The translations under genes and the position numbers were made by a program. Of a stretch of DNA of 64,000 nucleotides, positions 7,259 to 15,780 are shown in pieces. Every line of letters starts with the position of its first letter. Position 1 is the stretch's first letter. Under the pieces are notes generated by a model. That model saw nothing but the letters and a program-made list of their open reading frames with translations. It searched no databases and was not told where the DNA came from. Source of the DNA: an uncultured Candidatus Melainabacteria bacterium (GTDB taxonomy: Bacteria > Cyanobacteriota > Vampirovibrionia > Gastranaerophilales > Gastranaerophilaceae); NCBI GenBank assembly GCA_934726055.1, contig CAKVCZ010000013.1:1-64000 (forward strand), in the 5' to 3' direction.

Positions 7259-7801
7259 ATGAAATTTGTATGTACTATTTGCGGTTACACACATGAAGGA
7301 AATGAAGCTCCAGAAAAATGTCCTGTTTGTAATGCAGCAAAAGATAAATTCAATAAAGTAGAAGAAGGTAATAAAAATTATGCAACAGAACATGTTATTG
7401 GTGTTGCAAAAGATGTAGATGCAGAAATTCTACAAGGATTAAAAGATAACTTTAACGGTGAATGCTGCGAAGTCGGAATGTATCTTGCAATGTCAAGACA
7501 AGCTGAAAGAGAAGGATATCCTGAAATTGCAGATGCATTCAAAAGATATGCTTTTGAAGAAGCTGATCATGCCGCAAGATTTGCTGAATTATTAGGCGAA
7601 GTTGTTACTGCTTCAACAAAGAAAAATGTTGAAATGAGAGCAGAAGCTGAATTCGGAGCTTGTGCAGGTAAAATGGCAATCGCTAAAAAAGCAAAAGAAC
7701 TTGGCCTTGATGCAATTCATGATACAGTTCATGAAATGGCTAAAGATGAAGCTCGTCATGGTAAAGGTTTTGATGGAATCTTAAAAAGATATTTCGCATA
7801 A
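7259..7801 (+). CDS. reverse rubrerythrin (NADH peroxidase type)
   Basis: The 180-aa protein has a rubredoxin-like FeS4 domain at the N-terminus (Cys5, Cys8, Cys21, Cys24) followed by a ferritin-like di-iron domain. Helix ligand blocks [43 protein letters not shown] and [10 protein letters not shown] supply the carboxylates and histidines. Standard rubrerythrin has the opposite domain order; this one matches the reverse rubrerythrins that reduce H2O2 in anaerobes. It is a cytoplasmic peroxide or oxygen defence enzyme, probably fed by NADH through a partner reductase. An AAAGGA site precedes the ATG and a terminator follows, so it is a single-gene unit. Confidence 0.9.
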   Translation: MKFVCTICGYTHEGNEAPEKCPVCNAAKDKFNKVEEGNKNYATEHVIGVAKDVDAEILQGLKDNFNGECCEVGMYLAMSRQAEREGYPEIADAFKRYAFEEADHAARFAELLGEVVTASTKKNVEMRAEAEFGACAGKMAIAKKAKELGLDAIHDTVHEMAKDEARHGKGFDGILKRYFA

Positions 7802-7816
7802 AACTTAGTCAGATAT

Positions 7817-7850
7817 AAAAGCGGCTTGGTTATATAACCAAGCCGCTTTT
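7817..7850. terminator. bidirectional terminator
   Basis: The perfect palindrome AAAAGCGGCTTGGTTA with its complement has A and T runs at both ends. It serves the rubrerythrin gene on the plus strand and the EAL gene on the minus strand. Confidence 0.9.
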
Positions 7851-7863
7851 AGTTATATACTTT

Positions 7864-10179
7864 TTACAAAGATAAGCCATCTATTACTAATTTTTCATTT
7901 GAAAATGCTAATTTTTCAAAATCTGCTAAACACATCGGTTTTGCATATAAAAAACCTTGAGCGATATCGCAACCGGATTCATTCAAAAAGTTTGCTTGTT
8001 CAACAGTTTCAATACCTTCAGAAACAGTTTTTAAATCAAGATTTTTTGCCATTGATAAAACAGATTGAACAACAATTTTTCCTCGTTCATTATACGTTGT
8101 ATCATTGATAAAACCTCTATCAAGTTTCAAAATATCACATGGAATTTGACGTAACATATTCAACGAAGAATATCCTGAACCAAAGTCATCCATTGCAATA
8201 CAGAATCCACATTTTTTCAATTCATGAAGAATTTTTAAAAATTGAGGAAAATCTTCATATCCTGCTGATTCTGTCAATTCTAATTCTATCATTGAGGTAG
8301 GTATATCATATTTTTTAACCATATCTTTTAAATCTTCTATAAAAATATCGTTATTTAAATGTAATCTTGAAACATTAACAGAAATTGGAACCGGAGTTTT
8401 ACCTTCATCCATCCATTTTCTAATTGTAGAACAAGCTTGTTCCCAAATATATCTGTCAAGATTTAATATAAAACCGTTTCTTTCAAACAAAGGAATAAAA
8501 TCACAAGGAGGAATAAATCCGCGTGTAGGATGAATCCATCTTACTAGAGCTTCTGAGCCAACAATTTTTAAAGTTTTCATATCAAATTTTGGTTGCAAAA
8601 ACATAACAAATTGTTTTGATTCAAGAGCCTGATGCATTTCATCTTCTATATTTTTTTCATCCAAAAGTTGTTTTCTTAAATTGTCGTCGTAATATGAAAT
8701 ATACTTATTGACATCACCTGAGATAGTTCTTTTTGCAAGACTTACTCTATCACACATAATATAAATCGGTACGGTAAAATCATTAACCAAATATACTCCA
8801 AACTGCGGAACTATTTTTGTAACAACTTTATTTGTCAAAGACTTCTTAAATGCAAGCATATTTTCATCATTGTAAAAATCTACGCTTTTATGTATTCTAT
8901 CTACCAATTCATTTATTTCTGAATCATTTGAATATTTTATAATAAACAAATACGATGCAGCAAAGGAACGAGTTAGCAAAGAACCTTCAGGCAAATGCTT
9001 TTTAACAATTTCATAAATATCTTTCAATATAACATTTGCAGCATCAAAACCATACAACTCATTTATAACTTTAAATTTTGTTATATCCATTAAGATAATA
9101 GCATATTTATCGCTACCTAATGCATTTTTAAATAAATTTTGTGCATCAATTATAAATTTAGCTTTATTTGAACCTCCGGTAACTTCATCACTGAATGCGA
9201 GTTTCATCATTTTATCATAAAGTTTATTTTGCAAAGATTCTACTCTTTTTAAAACAAGAAATAAGAAGCAATTTATAGCTAACATCATGCCGATTGAAAT
9301 TAAAAGAACCTTGACAATATTCAATGTCAAAACTTTTGCAGGAATAAATAAAAGTACTGACCAATTATCAAATAAAATTGAAGAATATGCACCTACCCAT
9401 AATTGATTATCAAATACAGACCAAAAAATACCACTCTTTCTGTTTTGTAAATTCGTTTTTATTGAATCTGATTTTTTTGATAAAAACATCCCTTTTTGTT
9501 TAAAGAAATTTTCTGAATTTTGAACGGATTTATGTTCTGAACGTAATACATAATCTCCGTTTGATTTAATAATATGACTAAATGCCATATTATTAAAAGA
9601 ACTAAAATCTAATATGGTTTTAAACATATCTGTACGAGTTTGACCTGATAAAACGGCTGTAACTTTACCATTTAAAGTAATTGGCACAGCATATGTATTT
9701 TTATATACACTTATACCTTGCGTTTCATCTTTTTCTCTGTCAAAACAAACATTACCTGATTTAGCTTTCAAAAAACAAGCATTTTTACTTACATTAGATG
9801 TCTGCATAGATTCAAAATCTCTGGTTGCTGTGTAAGCAATACCATCCAAAGTTATGTATGATATAGATTGAAATGTCGCATTATTATTTTTTGAAGATAA
9901 AATTTCTTTTAATAAATTCGGGTTAAATTTTCCCTCTTTGAAATATTCGGATTTTGTGATAGAATCCAATATTTGTAAATCACTAAAAATATTATTATGT
10001 ACATTGTAAGCTAATTGTTGAGCAATTTGAGAAGTTATTTTTTCAGAAGAACTAATTTGTGTCGGTATTAAATAAATTAAAGCAACAAATCCGACAAAAG
10101 CTAAAATAAATATAGAAGATATAAAAGTTGAAATAACTTTATCTATATTTTTTATATTTTTCATTGTATCATCTGCCAT
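7864..10179 (-). CDS. membrane sensor with degenerate GGDEF and intact EAL domain (c-di-GMP phosphodiesterase)
   Basis: The start is the ATG at 10179 (771 aa), with GAGGT upstream; a GTG at 10185 is too close to that site. A transmembrane helix lies around residues 15-40, then a periplasmic Cache-like sensor of about 230 residues, a second helix around 275-310, a GGDEF-like domain and a C-terminal EAL domain. The GGDEF active-site motif is replaced (SFAASYLF), so cyclase activity is unlikely. The EAL domain keeps EALVRW, VNVSR, ELTES, DDFGSGYSS, KLD and SEGIE, the residues needed to bind metals and hydrolyse c-di-GMP. It probably lowers c-di-GMP in response to an external signal. It is a single-gene unit. 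Confidence 0.9.
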   Translation of the reverse strand: MADDTMKNIKNIDKVISTFISSIFILAFVGFVALIYLIPTQISSSEKITSQIAQQLAYNVHNNIFSDLQILDSITKSEYFKEGKFNPNLLKEILSSKNNNATFQSISYITLDGIAYTATRDFESMQTSNVSKNACFLKAKSGNVCFDREKDETQGISVYKNTYAVPITLNGKVTAVLSGQTRTDMFKTILDFSSFNNMAFSHIIKSNGDYVLRSEHKSVQNSENFFKQKGMFLSKKSDSIKTNLQNRKSGIFWSVFDNQLWVGAYSSILFDNWSVLLFIPAKVLTLNIVKVLLISIGMMLAINCFLFLVLKRVESLQNKLYDKMMKLAFSDEVTGGSNKAKFIIDAQNLFKNALGSDKYAIILMDITKFKVINELYGFDAANVILKDIYEIVKKHLPEGSLLTRSFAASYLFIIKYSNDSEINELVDRIHKSVDFYNDENMLAFKKSLTNKVVTKIVPQFGVYLVNDFTVPIYIMCDRVSLAKRTISGDVNKYISYYDDNLRKQLLDEKNIEDEMHQALESKQFVMFLQPKFDMKTLKIVGSEALVRWIHPTRGFIPPCDFIPLFERNGFILNLDRYIWEQACSTIRKWMDEGKTPVPISVNVSRLHLNNDIFIEDLKDMVKKYDIPTSMIELELTESAGYEDFPQFLKILHELKKCGFCIAMDDFGSGYSSLNMLRQIPCDILKLDRGFINDTTYNERGKIVVQSVLSMAKNLDLKTVSEGIETVEQANFLNESGCDIAQGFLYAKPMCLADFEKLAFSNEKLVIDGLSL

Positions 10180-10339
10180 AAACACTACCTCATTTCACGC
10201 ACCTACATGCAATATAAACCAAATTCAAGATGCCAATTTCAAATTTTAAAAAAATCTTAACAAACTTTACATTTTCTACTGAATAATAATACTCTCATTA
10301 CTTTTTAAAGAAATTATACACTAAAAAGACCAATTAGTA

Positions 10340-10373
10340 AAGTAAATGAGGTTTAGTTAAACCCCACTTACTT
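10340..10373 (-). terminator. terminator overlapping the msbA stop codon
   Basis: On the minus strand AAGTAAGTGGGGTTT pairs with AAACCTCATTTACTT around an AACT loop. G-U wobbles complete the stem only on this strand. A T-rich stretch follows. The stem includes the stop codon. Confidence 0.55.
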
Positions 10374-12186
10374 GTTCTTGATTTTTAAATTGCATTTCAT
10401 ATAATGATCTATAATGACCATCTTGAATAGCCATCAATTCATCGTGGGAACCTAATTCAACAAGTTCACCATCATTTATAACCGCAATTCTATCTGCATT
10501 TTTAATTGTTGACAATCTGTGAGCTATAATAAATACCGTTTTATTTTGCATCAAATTATCCATAGCTCTTTGAACAATTGCTTCTGATTCATTATCAAGA
10601 GCAGAAGTTGCTTCATCTAAAATTACAATCGGAGCATTTCTAATAATTGCTCTTGCAATGGCGATACGTTGTCTTTGTCCACCTGATAAAGATAAACCTC
10701 TTTCACCAAGTTCGGTATCAATACCGTTTGGCAAATCCTTAACAAAATCCTGTAAATGAGCGAACTCTATTGCTTTTTGTAACTCTTCTTCAGTTGCTCC
10801 GTAATTACCCATTAGAATATTGGATTTTATAGAGCCTGTAAACAAGAAATTATCTTGAAACACCATAGCAATATTTCTTCTCAAAGAATCTAATGAAAAA
10901 TCGCGAATATCTACATCATCAATCTTAATCGAACCTGATTTAATATCATAAAATCTTGGAATTAAGTTAACTAATGTTGACTTACCGCCACCTGAATTAC
11001 CAACAATTGCAAGGGTTTCATTTTTATAAACAGTTAAATTAAAATGTTTTAACACCGGTTGATCATCTACATATTCAAAGTTAACATCTTCAAATTTTAT
11101 ATTGTTATTAAACGCTTTTAATTCAACTGTATTTTCCTTATCAACAATTTCAGGTTTCAAATCAAACAATTCAAATACTCTGCCCATAGCAACAAATACG
11201 GCTTGCAAAGTACCTAAAGCTCCACCCATACTTTTTATAGGTTTATAAAGCAATAATAAAGATGTAACAAATGAAGCAAAAGAACCGGCAGTCATTTGAC
11301 CTGAATTAATCAAATATGTACCGTACCCAAGAACAATAGCAACACCAAAAGATGCAATCAAATACATTACAGGACTCATCCAAGCTGCACGTTTTGTTAA
11401 AGACATACTTACTCTAAAAGCATCCCAAGTTTGGTTTATAAAATATTGTTCTTGTATTTGTTGTAATCCATAAGCAGCCATAACTTTATTACCACTGTAA
11501 GTTTCATTAATATTAGTTGTAATATTACCACCTATAACCATATTTTTATTAGAAGCATCTTTAATTCTTTTTCTAATTAGAACAACCGGTAAAAAAGCAA
11601 TACAAAGAACAACAACACCAATAACAGCTAATTTCCAAGAACTGTACAACATAACAACAATTAAACCCAATGCTCCGCAAACAGACACAACTAGTTCTTT
11701 AATTTGGCTAACAATACCTGTTGATGCCAATGTTGGATCGCCCATATATCTTGAGATAACTATACCTGAAGAATTTTCGTCATAAAATTTTGGATGCATA
11801 TATACTAATCGGTGAAACAAGTCAATTTTCACATCATTAGTAATTCTTTGACTTGTCCACGTGGTAATATAATCATTCAAATATCTTAGAACCCCTTGTA
11901 TAGCAGCGAATAAAACAACTGCAAAAGGAATAAGCAGAGCCATCATGACACTTGTAAAAGATATAGTGTAGCCATGAAAAGTATATTCAAATCCTTTTCC
12001 ACTAATAACATAATCCATATAAGGTTTTAGAGCAAAAGCCGTAACACCGTCTAGCAAACCTAACGGAATTGAAATAACAAAACCCATCAAAATTCTAAAC
12101 GTATATGGTTTTATATATGGGAAAATTCTTGACAATAACCAACCATATCTATACGAATTATTTGCTTGAGTTGCATCTAGTTTCAT
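10357..12186 (-). CDS. msbA: lipid A export ABC transporter MsbA
   Basis: The 609-aa half-transporter has an N-terminal six-helix membrane domain and a C-terminal ATPase. The ATPase shows Walker A (GNSGGGKST), the ABC signature (LSGGQRQR), Walker B (IVILDEATSALD) and the H-loop (IIAHRLST). As a homodimer it would flip lipid A-core from the inner to the outer leaflet of the inner membrane, which fits the lpx genes at 15.8-17.7 kb. Related multidrug exporters look alike, so the substrate is inferred from family likeness and the gram-negative context. GAGGA lies 9 nt before the ATG. Confidence 0.85.
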   Translation of the reverse strand: MKLDATQANNSYRYGWLLSRIFPYIKPYTFRILMGFVISIPLGLLDGVTAFALKPYMDYVISGKGFEYTFHGYTISFTSVMMALLIPFAVVLFAAIQGVLRYLNDYITTWTSQRITNDVKIDLFHRLVYMHPKFYDENSSGIVISRYMGDPTLASTGIVSQIKELVVSVCGALGLIVVMLYSSWKLAVIGVVVLCIAFLPVVLIRKRIKDASNKNMVIGGNITTNINETYSGNKVMAAYGLQQIQEQYFINQTWDAFRVSMSLTKRAAWMSPVMYLIASFGVAIVLGYGTYLINSGQMTAGSFASFVTSLLLLYKPIKSMGGALGTLQAVFVAMGRVFELFDLKPEIVDKENTVELKAFNNNIKFEDVNFEYVDDQPVLKHFNLTVYKNETLAIVGNSGGGKSTLVNLIPRFYDIKSGSIKIDDVDIRDFSLDSLRRNIAMVFQDNFLFTGSIKSNILMGNYGATEEELQKAIEFAHLQDFVKDLPNGIDTELGERGLSLSGGQRQRIAIARAIIRNAPIVILDEATSALDNESEAIVQRAMDNLMQNKTVFIIAHRLSTIKNADRIAVINDGELVELGSHDELMAIQDGHYRSLYEMQFKNQEQVSGV

Positions 12187-12313
12187 AATAAATCCTCGTA
12201 TAACAAATATTAACCTGATACTATTATACTATACAAATACGAAATACTGATGTGCACATAGCGTAAATTTAATTTCTTGTTACAAAAGGAAGATTATAAA
12301 TGCAAAAAATATA

Positions 12314-12342
12314 TTGACAACAAAAATTTTTTTTGATAATAT
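12314..12342 (+). promoter_or_regulatory. promoter of the tRNA-Leu transcript
   Basis: TTGACA (12314-12319) is followed by overlapping -10 candidates GATAAT (12335) and TAATAT (12337, 17-nt spacing). It lies about 280 nt before the tRNA, so both repeat units at 12406-12625 would be transcribed. Confidence 0.65.
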
Positions 12343-12405
12343 TTAGACATTGATTTCAAAGTCTTGTGTATATTACGAGATTTTCGGAATTAAATATCAG
12401 TATTT

Positions 12406-12625
12406 CAGTGGCACTCTGCCGAACAAAATGATTAAGTATCATTTTGTGAGAGGTAAGGTAGACAAGGTCTACCGATTCCGCTGAAGCAAATTGAAAATTG
12501 AATAGAACCGTGCTCCAGTGGCACTCTGCCGAGCAAAATGATTAAGTATCATTTTGTGAGAGGCAAGGTAGACAAAGTCTACCGATTCCGCTGAAGCAAA
12601 TTGAAAATTGAATAGAACCGTGCTC
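12406..12625 (+). repeat. two tandem 110-bp tRNA-like leader units
   Basis: Units 12406-12515 and 12516-12625 differ at only three positions, and none of the three falls in a hairpin stem. Each contains an inverted copy of the tRNA-Leu D-arm (12467-12481 and 12577-12591), the exact 15-nt complement of tRNA bases at 12631-12645. From the tRNA-like 5' end GCTCCAGTGGC at 12512, the second unit spans 87 nt to 12598, the same length as the mature tRNA. It can fold as a closing stem (GCTCCAG with CTGAAGC, one mismatch) around three arms: GGCA/TGCC, AAAATGA/TCATTTT with a 7-nt loop, and GGTAGAC/GTCTACC. A 30-nt spacer containing TTGAAAATT then leads to the tRNA. No known family is recognised. The rest of 12187-12405 holds the msbA and tRNA promoters and nothing else I can see. 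Confidence 0.75.
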
Positions 12626-12708
12626 CAGTGGCGGAATCGGTAGACGCGTCGGACTTAAAATCCGATTGGGCGAACAACTCAGTGCCAGTTCAAGTCTGGC
12701 CTGGAGCA
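12622..12708 (+). tRNA. tRNA-Leu(UAA)
   Basis: This is an 87-nt class II tRNA. The acceptor arm GCTCCAG pairs with CTGGAGC. The anticodon arm is CGGA-CTTAAAA-TCCG with anticodon TAA. It has a long variable arm, and the T-arm is GCCAG-TTCAAGT-CTGGC. The 3' CCA is not encoded, unlike tRNA-Phe in the same window, so it needs the CCA-adding enzyme. It sits behind two tandem tRNA-like units in the same transcript. Confidence 0.96.
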
Positions 12709-12711
12709 TTT

Positions 12712-12740
12712 AAAAGACTCACTCAGGTGAGTCTTTTTTA
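12712..12740 (+). terminator. terminator after tRNA-Leu
   Basis: AAAAGACTCAC pairs with GTGAGTCTTTT around a 4-nt loop, followed by T residues, starting 4 nt past the tRNA. Confidence 0.85.
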
Positions 12741-12793
12741 ATGTAAATTATCTTTTACAGAGATGTTGAATATTGTACATAGTGTCTAAATCA

Positions 12794-13435
12794 CTAACTC
12801 AAAACCTCTTTATATGTTTTAAAATGAGTTTTGCAAACTTCATTCAAACGATTTGAACCGTGCATGGAAATAAATTCAGCTGCAGCAGTTTTAACCAGAG
12901 AACTGCAACCTTTAGGGAACTTGCATCCAAAATCCTGTTCCATTTTTGCCATTTTTTGAACAAAAGTTGCACGAGCAAGAACACTTGCAGCAGCAACAGC
13001 GATATCACTTTCGGCTCTAACCATTTGTTTTAGAGTAATGCCTCTGCCCTTTGTTTGGAGTGCGTTTAAAATCAAACTTTCATCACCAAATTTGTCAGAC
13101 AGAGCATATTCACAATCATTTTTTTCTAAAATATTTTCAATAACTTTTGCATGACCCCAAGCCAGCAATTTATTTAGGTTCGCAAAATTTTTGTATAATT
13201 CATTGTAGCGGGCATTTCCAATAGCAATTACAGAGAATGCCGAGTGTTTTTTAATATGTTCAGACATTTCCAAGATTCTTTTATCTGTAATTGTTTTAGA
13301 ATCTTTTATTCCTAAACTTTTAAACAATTCTGCTGATTTTTCGTCAACAAGAACACCTGCTATAACCAAAGGTCCAAAGAAATCACCTTTTCCGGACTCA
13401 TCTGTTCCGATATGTGCAATATATTTTTCATCCAT
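12794..13435 (-). CDS. rnhC: ribonuclease HIII, short form
   Basis: The enzyme cleaves the RNA strand of RNA-DNA hybrids. The type HII/HIII catalytic signature GTDESGKGDFFGPLV gives Asp12 and Glu13. The later acidic positions appear in IKDSKTITD and AESDIAVAAASVLAR. Gly-Lys-Gly-Asp in the first motif is characteristic of HIII rather than HII. Typical HIII proteins are about 300 aa with an N-terminal substrate-binding domain; this one, at 213 aa, has only the catalytic domain. It is divergent from dapB. Confidence 0.85.
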   Translation of the reverse strand: MDEKYIAHIGTDESGKGDFFGPLVIAGVLVDEKSAELFKSLGIKDSKTITDKRILEMSEHIKKHSAFSVIAIGNARYNELYKNFANLNKLLAWGHAKVIENILEKNDCEYALSDKFGDESLILNALQTKGRGITLKQMVRAESDIAVAAASVLARATFVQKMAKMEQDFGCKFPKGCSSLVKTAAAEFISMHGSNRLNEVCKTHFKTYKEVLS

Positions 13436-13455
13436 ATAAAAATTTTAACATATAT

Positions 13456-13484
13456 TTGAAAAAATAGTATATTTTAGGTAAAAT
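13456..13484 (+). promoter_or_regulatory. promoter of the dapB-fabZ operon
   Basis: TTGAAA (13456-13461), a 17-nt spacer, then TAAAAT (13479-13484). AGAGGT (13494-13499) is the ribosome site for the ATG at 13507. Confidence 0.65.
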
Positions 13485-13506
13485 TAAAAAATAAGAGGTA
13501 TGAATT

Positions 13507-14253
13507 ATGATAAAAGTTGCCGTATGCGGTGCAAACGGAAAAATGGGAAAAACTTTAGTTGAGGCTGTAAACAATGCCGAAGATATGGAGCTTTGTGCAA
13601 AAATTGACATTTTCAACGGAGAATTTACAACAATTGAAGAAGCAGCAAAGAATAAAAATATAGATATTTTAGTTGATTTTACACAACCTAAATCCATTTA
13701 TGAAAACGCATTATATTGCCTTAACAACAACATTAATATTGTAATTGGCACAACGGGATTGAAAGATGAACAAATAGAAGAATTAAAACAACTTTCAGAC
13801 AAAAATCATCTTGCATGTTTTATTGCCCCAAACTTTTCAACAGGTGCAGTATTAATGATGAAATTTGCACAAATGGCGGCAAAATATTTTGATAATGCAG
13901 AAATAATTGAACTTCATCATAACCAAAAGAAAGATGCACCTTCAGGAACAGCAGTAAAAACCGCTCAACTTATGGCTGAATCAAATAAATCTTTTACAAC
14001 AGGTAACTGTGAAGAAATTGAAACAATAGAAGGGGCACGAGGTGCAAATTCGTACTCAAACATTCATATTCATTCGGTAAGAATGCCCGGATATATGGCT
14101 TCACAAGAAGTTCTTTTTGGTTCAAACGGTCAAACATTATCAATCAGGCACGATTCAACGGACAGAACTTGCTACATGCCCGGAGTTTTAATGGCAGTTA
14201 GATATGCATTTGAACATAAAAATTTCACATACGGACTTGATAATATTTTATAA
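13507..14253 (+). CDS. dapB: 4-hydroxy-tetrahydrodipicolinate reductase
   Basis: DapB makes tetrahydrodipicolinate with NAD(P)H on the path to meso-diaminopimelate and lysine. The Rossmann motif GANGKMGK starts the protein. GTTGL, APNFSTGAVLM and the catalytic/substrate block HHNQKKDAPSGTA are all present. The 248-aa length is normal. It is the first gene of an operon that feeds peptidoglycan (dapB, asd) and lipid A (lpx) synthesis. asd follows after 15 nt. Confidence 0.96.
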   Translation: MIKVAVCGANGKMGKTLVEAVNNAEDMELCAKIDIFNGEFTTIEEAAKNKNIDILVDFTQPKSIYENALYCLNNNINIVIGTTGLKDEQIEELKQLSDKNHLACFIAPNFSTGAVLMMKFAQMAAKYFDNAEIIELHHNQKKDAPSGTAVKTAQLMAESNKSFTTGNCEEIETIEGARGANSYSNIHIHSVRMPGYMASQEVLFGSNGQTLSIRHDSTDRTCYMPGVLMAVRYAFEHKNFTYGLDNIL

Positions 14254-14268
14254 GTAAAAGGAAACAAA

Positions 14269-15285
14269 ATGAAAAAACCAAGAATCGCAGTTTTAGGAGC
14301 AACAGGAGTTGTAGGCAGACACATTTTAGGAATTATGAAGGAATTACAAGTTCCTTACGAAAGTATAAAACTTTTATCAAGTGCAAAAAGTGCTGGAACT
14401 ACAATGAACTTTGACGGAAAACAATATACACTTGAAGAAGCAAAACCCGAATCATTTGATAATATTGACATAGTTTTAGCTTCAGCAGGAGCAACAACAA
14501 GCAAAATGTTTGCCCCTGAAATTGTAAAACGCGGTGGACTTATTATTGATAACTCAAGTGCATTCCGTATGGATAAAGATGTTCCGCTTGTAATAGCAGG
14601 AGTAAATGATGAAGATTTAAAAAATCATAAAGGAATTATTGCAAATCCAAATTGTTCTACATCACAATTAATTCTTGCACTTAAACCTCTCCACGAACTT
14701 GCAACAATAAAAAGAATGATTGTTTCAACTTATCAATCAGTTAGCGGAGCAGGACTTGCAGCCATAAACGAACTAAAAGAAAATACAAAAGCAAGATTGG
14801 ACGGTAAAAGTTTTAATCCTGTAAAATTTACTCAAGAAATTGCATTCAATTGTGTACCGCAAATTGACGTATTTTGTGAAAACGGTTACACAAAAGAAGA
14901 AATGAAAGTTACAAACGAAACAAGAAAAATTATGCACTTTAGAGATGACATGCCTATTTCTTGTACCGCAGTTAGAGTTCCTGTTTTTGTAAGCCACTCT
15001 GAAGCAATAGACTTAGAATTTGAAAACCCGATCACGGCAGAAGAAGCAAGAAATGCATTAAAAAATGCATACGGAATCGAAGTTGTTGATGACATTGAAA
15101 ACAAAAAATTTCCGACAGCTATTCAAGCAGAAGGAAAAGACCCTGTTTATATCGGCAGAATAAGAAAAAATATAGCATTTGAAAATGGTATTTCATTCTG
15201 GTGCGTTGGGGACAATTTGAGAATTGGTGCAGCACTTAATACTGTTAGAATTTGCAAACGCGTTATTGAAATGGGGTTATTTTAA
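14269..15285 (+). CDS. asd: aspartate-semialdehyde dehydrogenase
   Basis: Asd reduces beta-aspartyl phosphate to aspartate semialdehyde, the branch point for diaminopimelate, lysine, threonine and methionine. The NADP-binding motif GATGVVGRH, the catalytic cysteine in NPNCSTSQL, the phosphate-binding DNSSAFRM and the SVSGAGLAA loop are present. The 338-aa length is standard. Its stop overlaps the next start by one base (TAATG). Confidence 0.96.
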   Translation: MKKPRIAVLGATGVVGRHILGIMKELQVPYESIKLLSSAKSAGTTMNFDGKQYTLEEAKPESFDNIDIVLASAGATTSKMFAPEIVKRGGLIIDNSSAFRMDKDVPLVIAGVNDEDLKNHKGIIANPNCSTSQLILALKPLHELATIKRMIVSTYQSVSGAGLAAINELKENTKARLDGKSFNPVKFTQEIAFNCVPQIDVFCENGYTKEEMKVTNETRKIMHFRDDMPISCTAVRVPVFVSHSEAIDLEFENPITAEEARNALKNAYGIEVVDDIENKKFPTAIQAEGKDPVYIGRIRKNIAFENGISFWCVGDNLRIGAALNTVRICKRVIEMGLF

Positions 15286-15764
15286 TGGGTAAACTTGTTT
15301 CACAAGAAAAAATAGTTCAAATTGTAAGACAGTTACAAGAAGAAAATAAAACCGTTGTAACAACAAATGGCTGCTACGACATTTTGCATGTTGGACACGT
15401 AAGATATCTGCAAAAAACAAAAGAAATAGCAGATTATTGTGTTGTTATGCTCAACTCTGATCGTTCTGTTAAGAAAAATAAAGGCGACAATCGCCCCATA
15501 AATACAGAATTAGACAGAGCAGAGATATTATGTGCTTTATCTTGTGTCGATTATGTGGTAATATTTGATGAGAAGTCGCCTTGTGAATTACTTGATAAAA
15601 TAAAACCAAATTTCCACACAAAAGGTGCAGATTATACATTAGACACACTTCCAGAAGAAGAAAAAAATGTAATAATCAAAAACAATATAAATGTAAAATT
15701 TATTGAATTTGTAGAAGGAAAATCTACAACAAACACAATAGAAAAAATGAAACAATCAAAATAA
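15285..15764 (+). CDS. rfaE2: heptose-1-phosphate adenylyltransferase-like nucleotidyltransferase
   Basis: The 159-aa protein matches the C-terminal half of HldE (RfaE domain II), which attaches AMP to D-glycero-beta-D-manno-heptose 1-phosphate to give the ADP-heptose precursor of the lipopolysaccharide inner core. The nucleotidyltransferase motif NGCYDILHVGHVRYL holds the HxGH-type site, and KGADYT and EFVEGKSTT are typical of the family. The kinase half is not fused, so a separate heptose kinase gene is expected elsewhere. It is coupled to asd and lies in the lipid A operon. Other small cytidylyltransferases share the core, so substrate assignment is partly contextual. Confidence 0.85.
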   Translation: MGKLVSQEKIVQIVRQLQEENKTVVTTNGCYDILHVGHVRYLQKTKEIADYCVVMLNSDRSVKKNKGDNRPINTELDRAEILCALSCVDYVVIFDEKSPCELLDKIKPNFHTKGADYTLDTLPEEEKNVIIKNNINVKFIEFVEGKSTTNTIEKMKQSK

Positions 15765-15780
15765 TAGGAGATAAAATAAC

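Noticed and set aside
12512..12598. Second functional tRNA gene (anticodon-like AAG loop) in the leader unit
   Set aside because: The fold is cloverleaf-like and of tRNA length, but the T-arm lacks TTCRA, the D-arm loop has only 3 nt and the closing stem has a mismatch. It is treated as a tRNA-like element.
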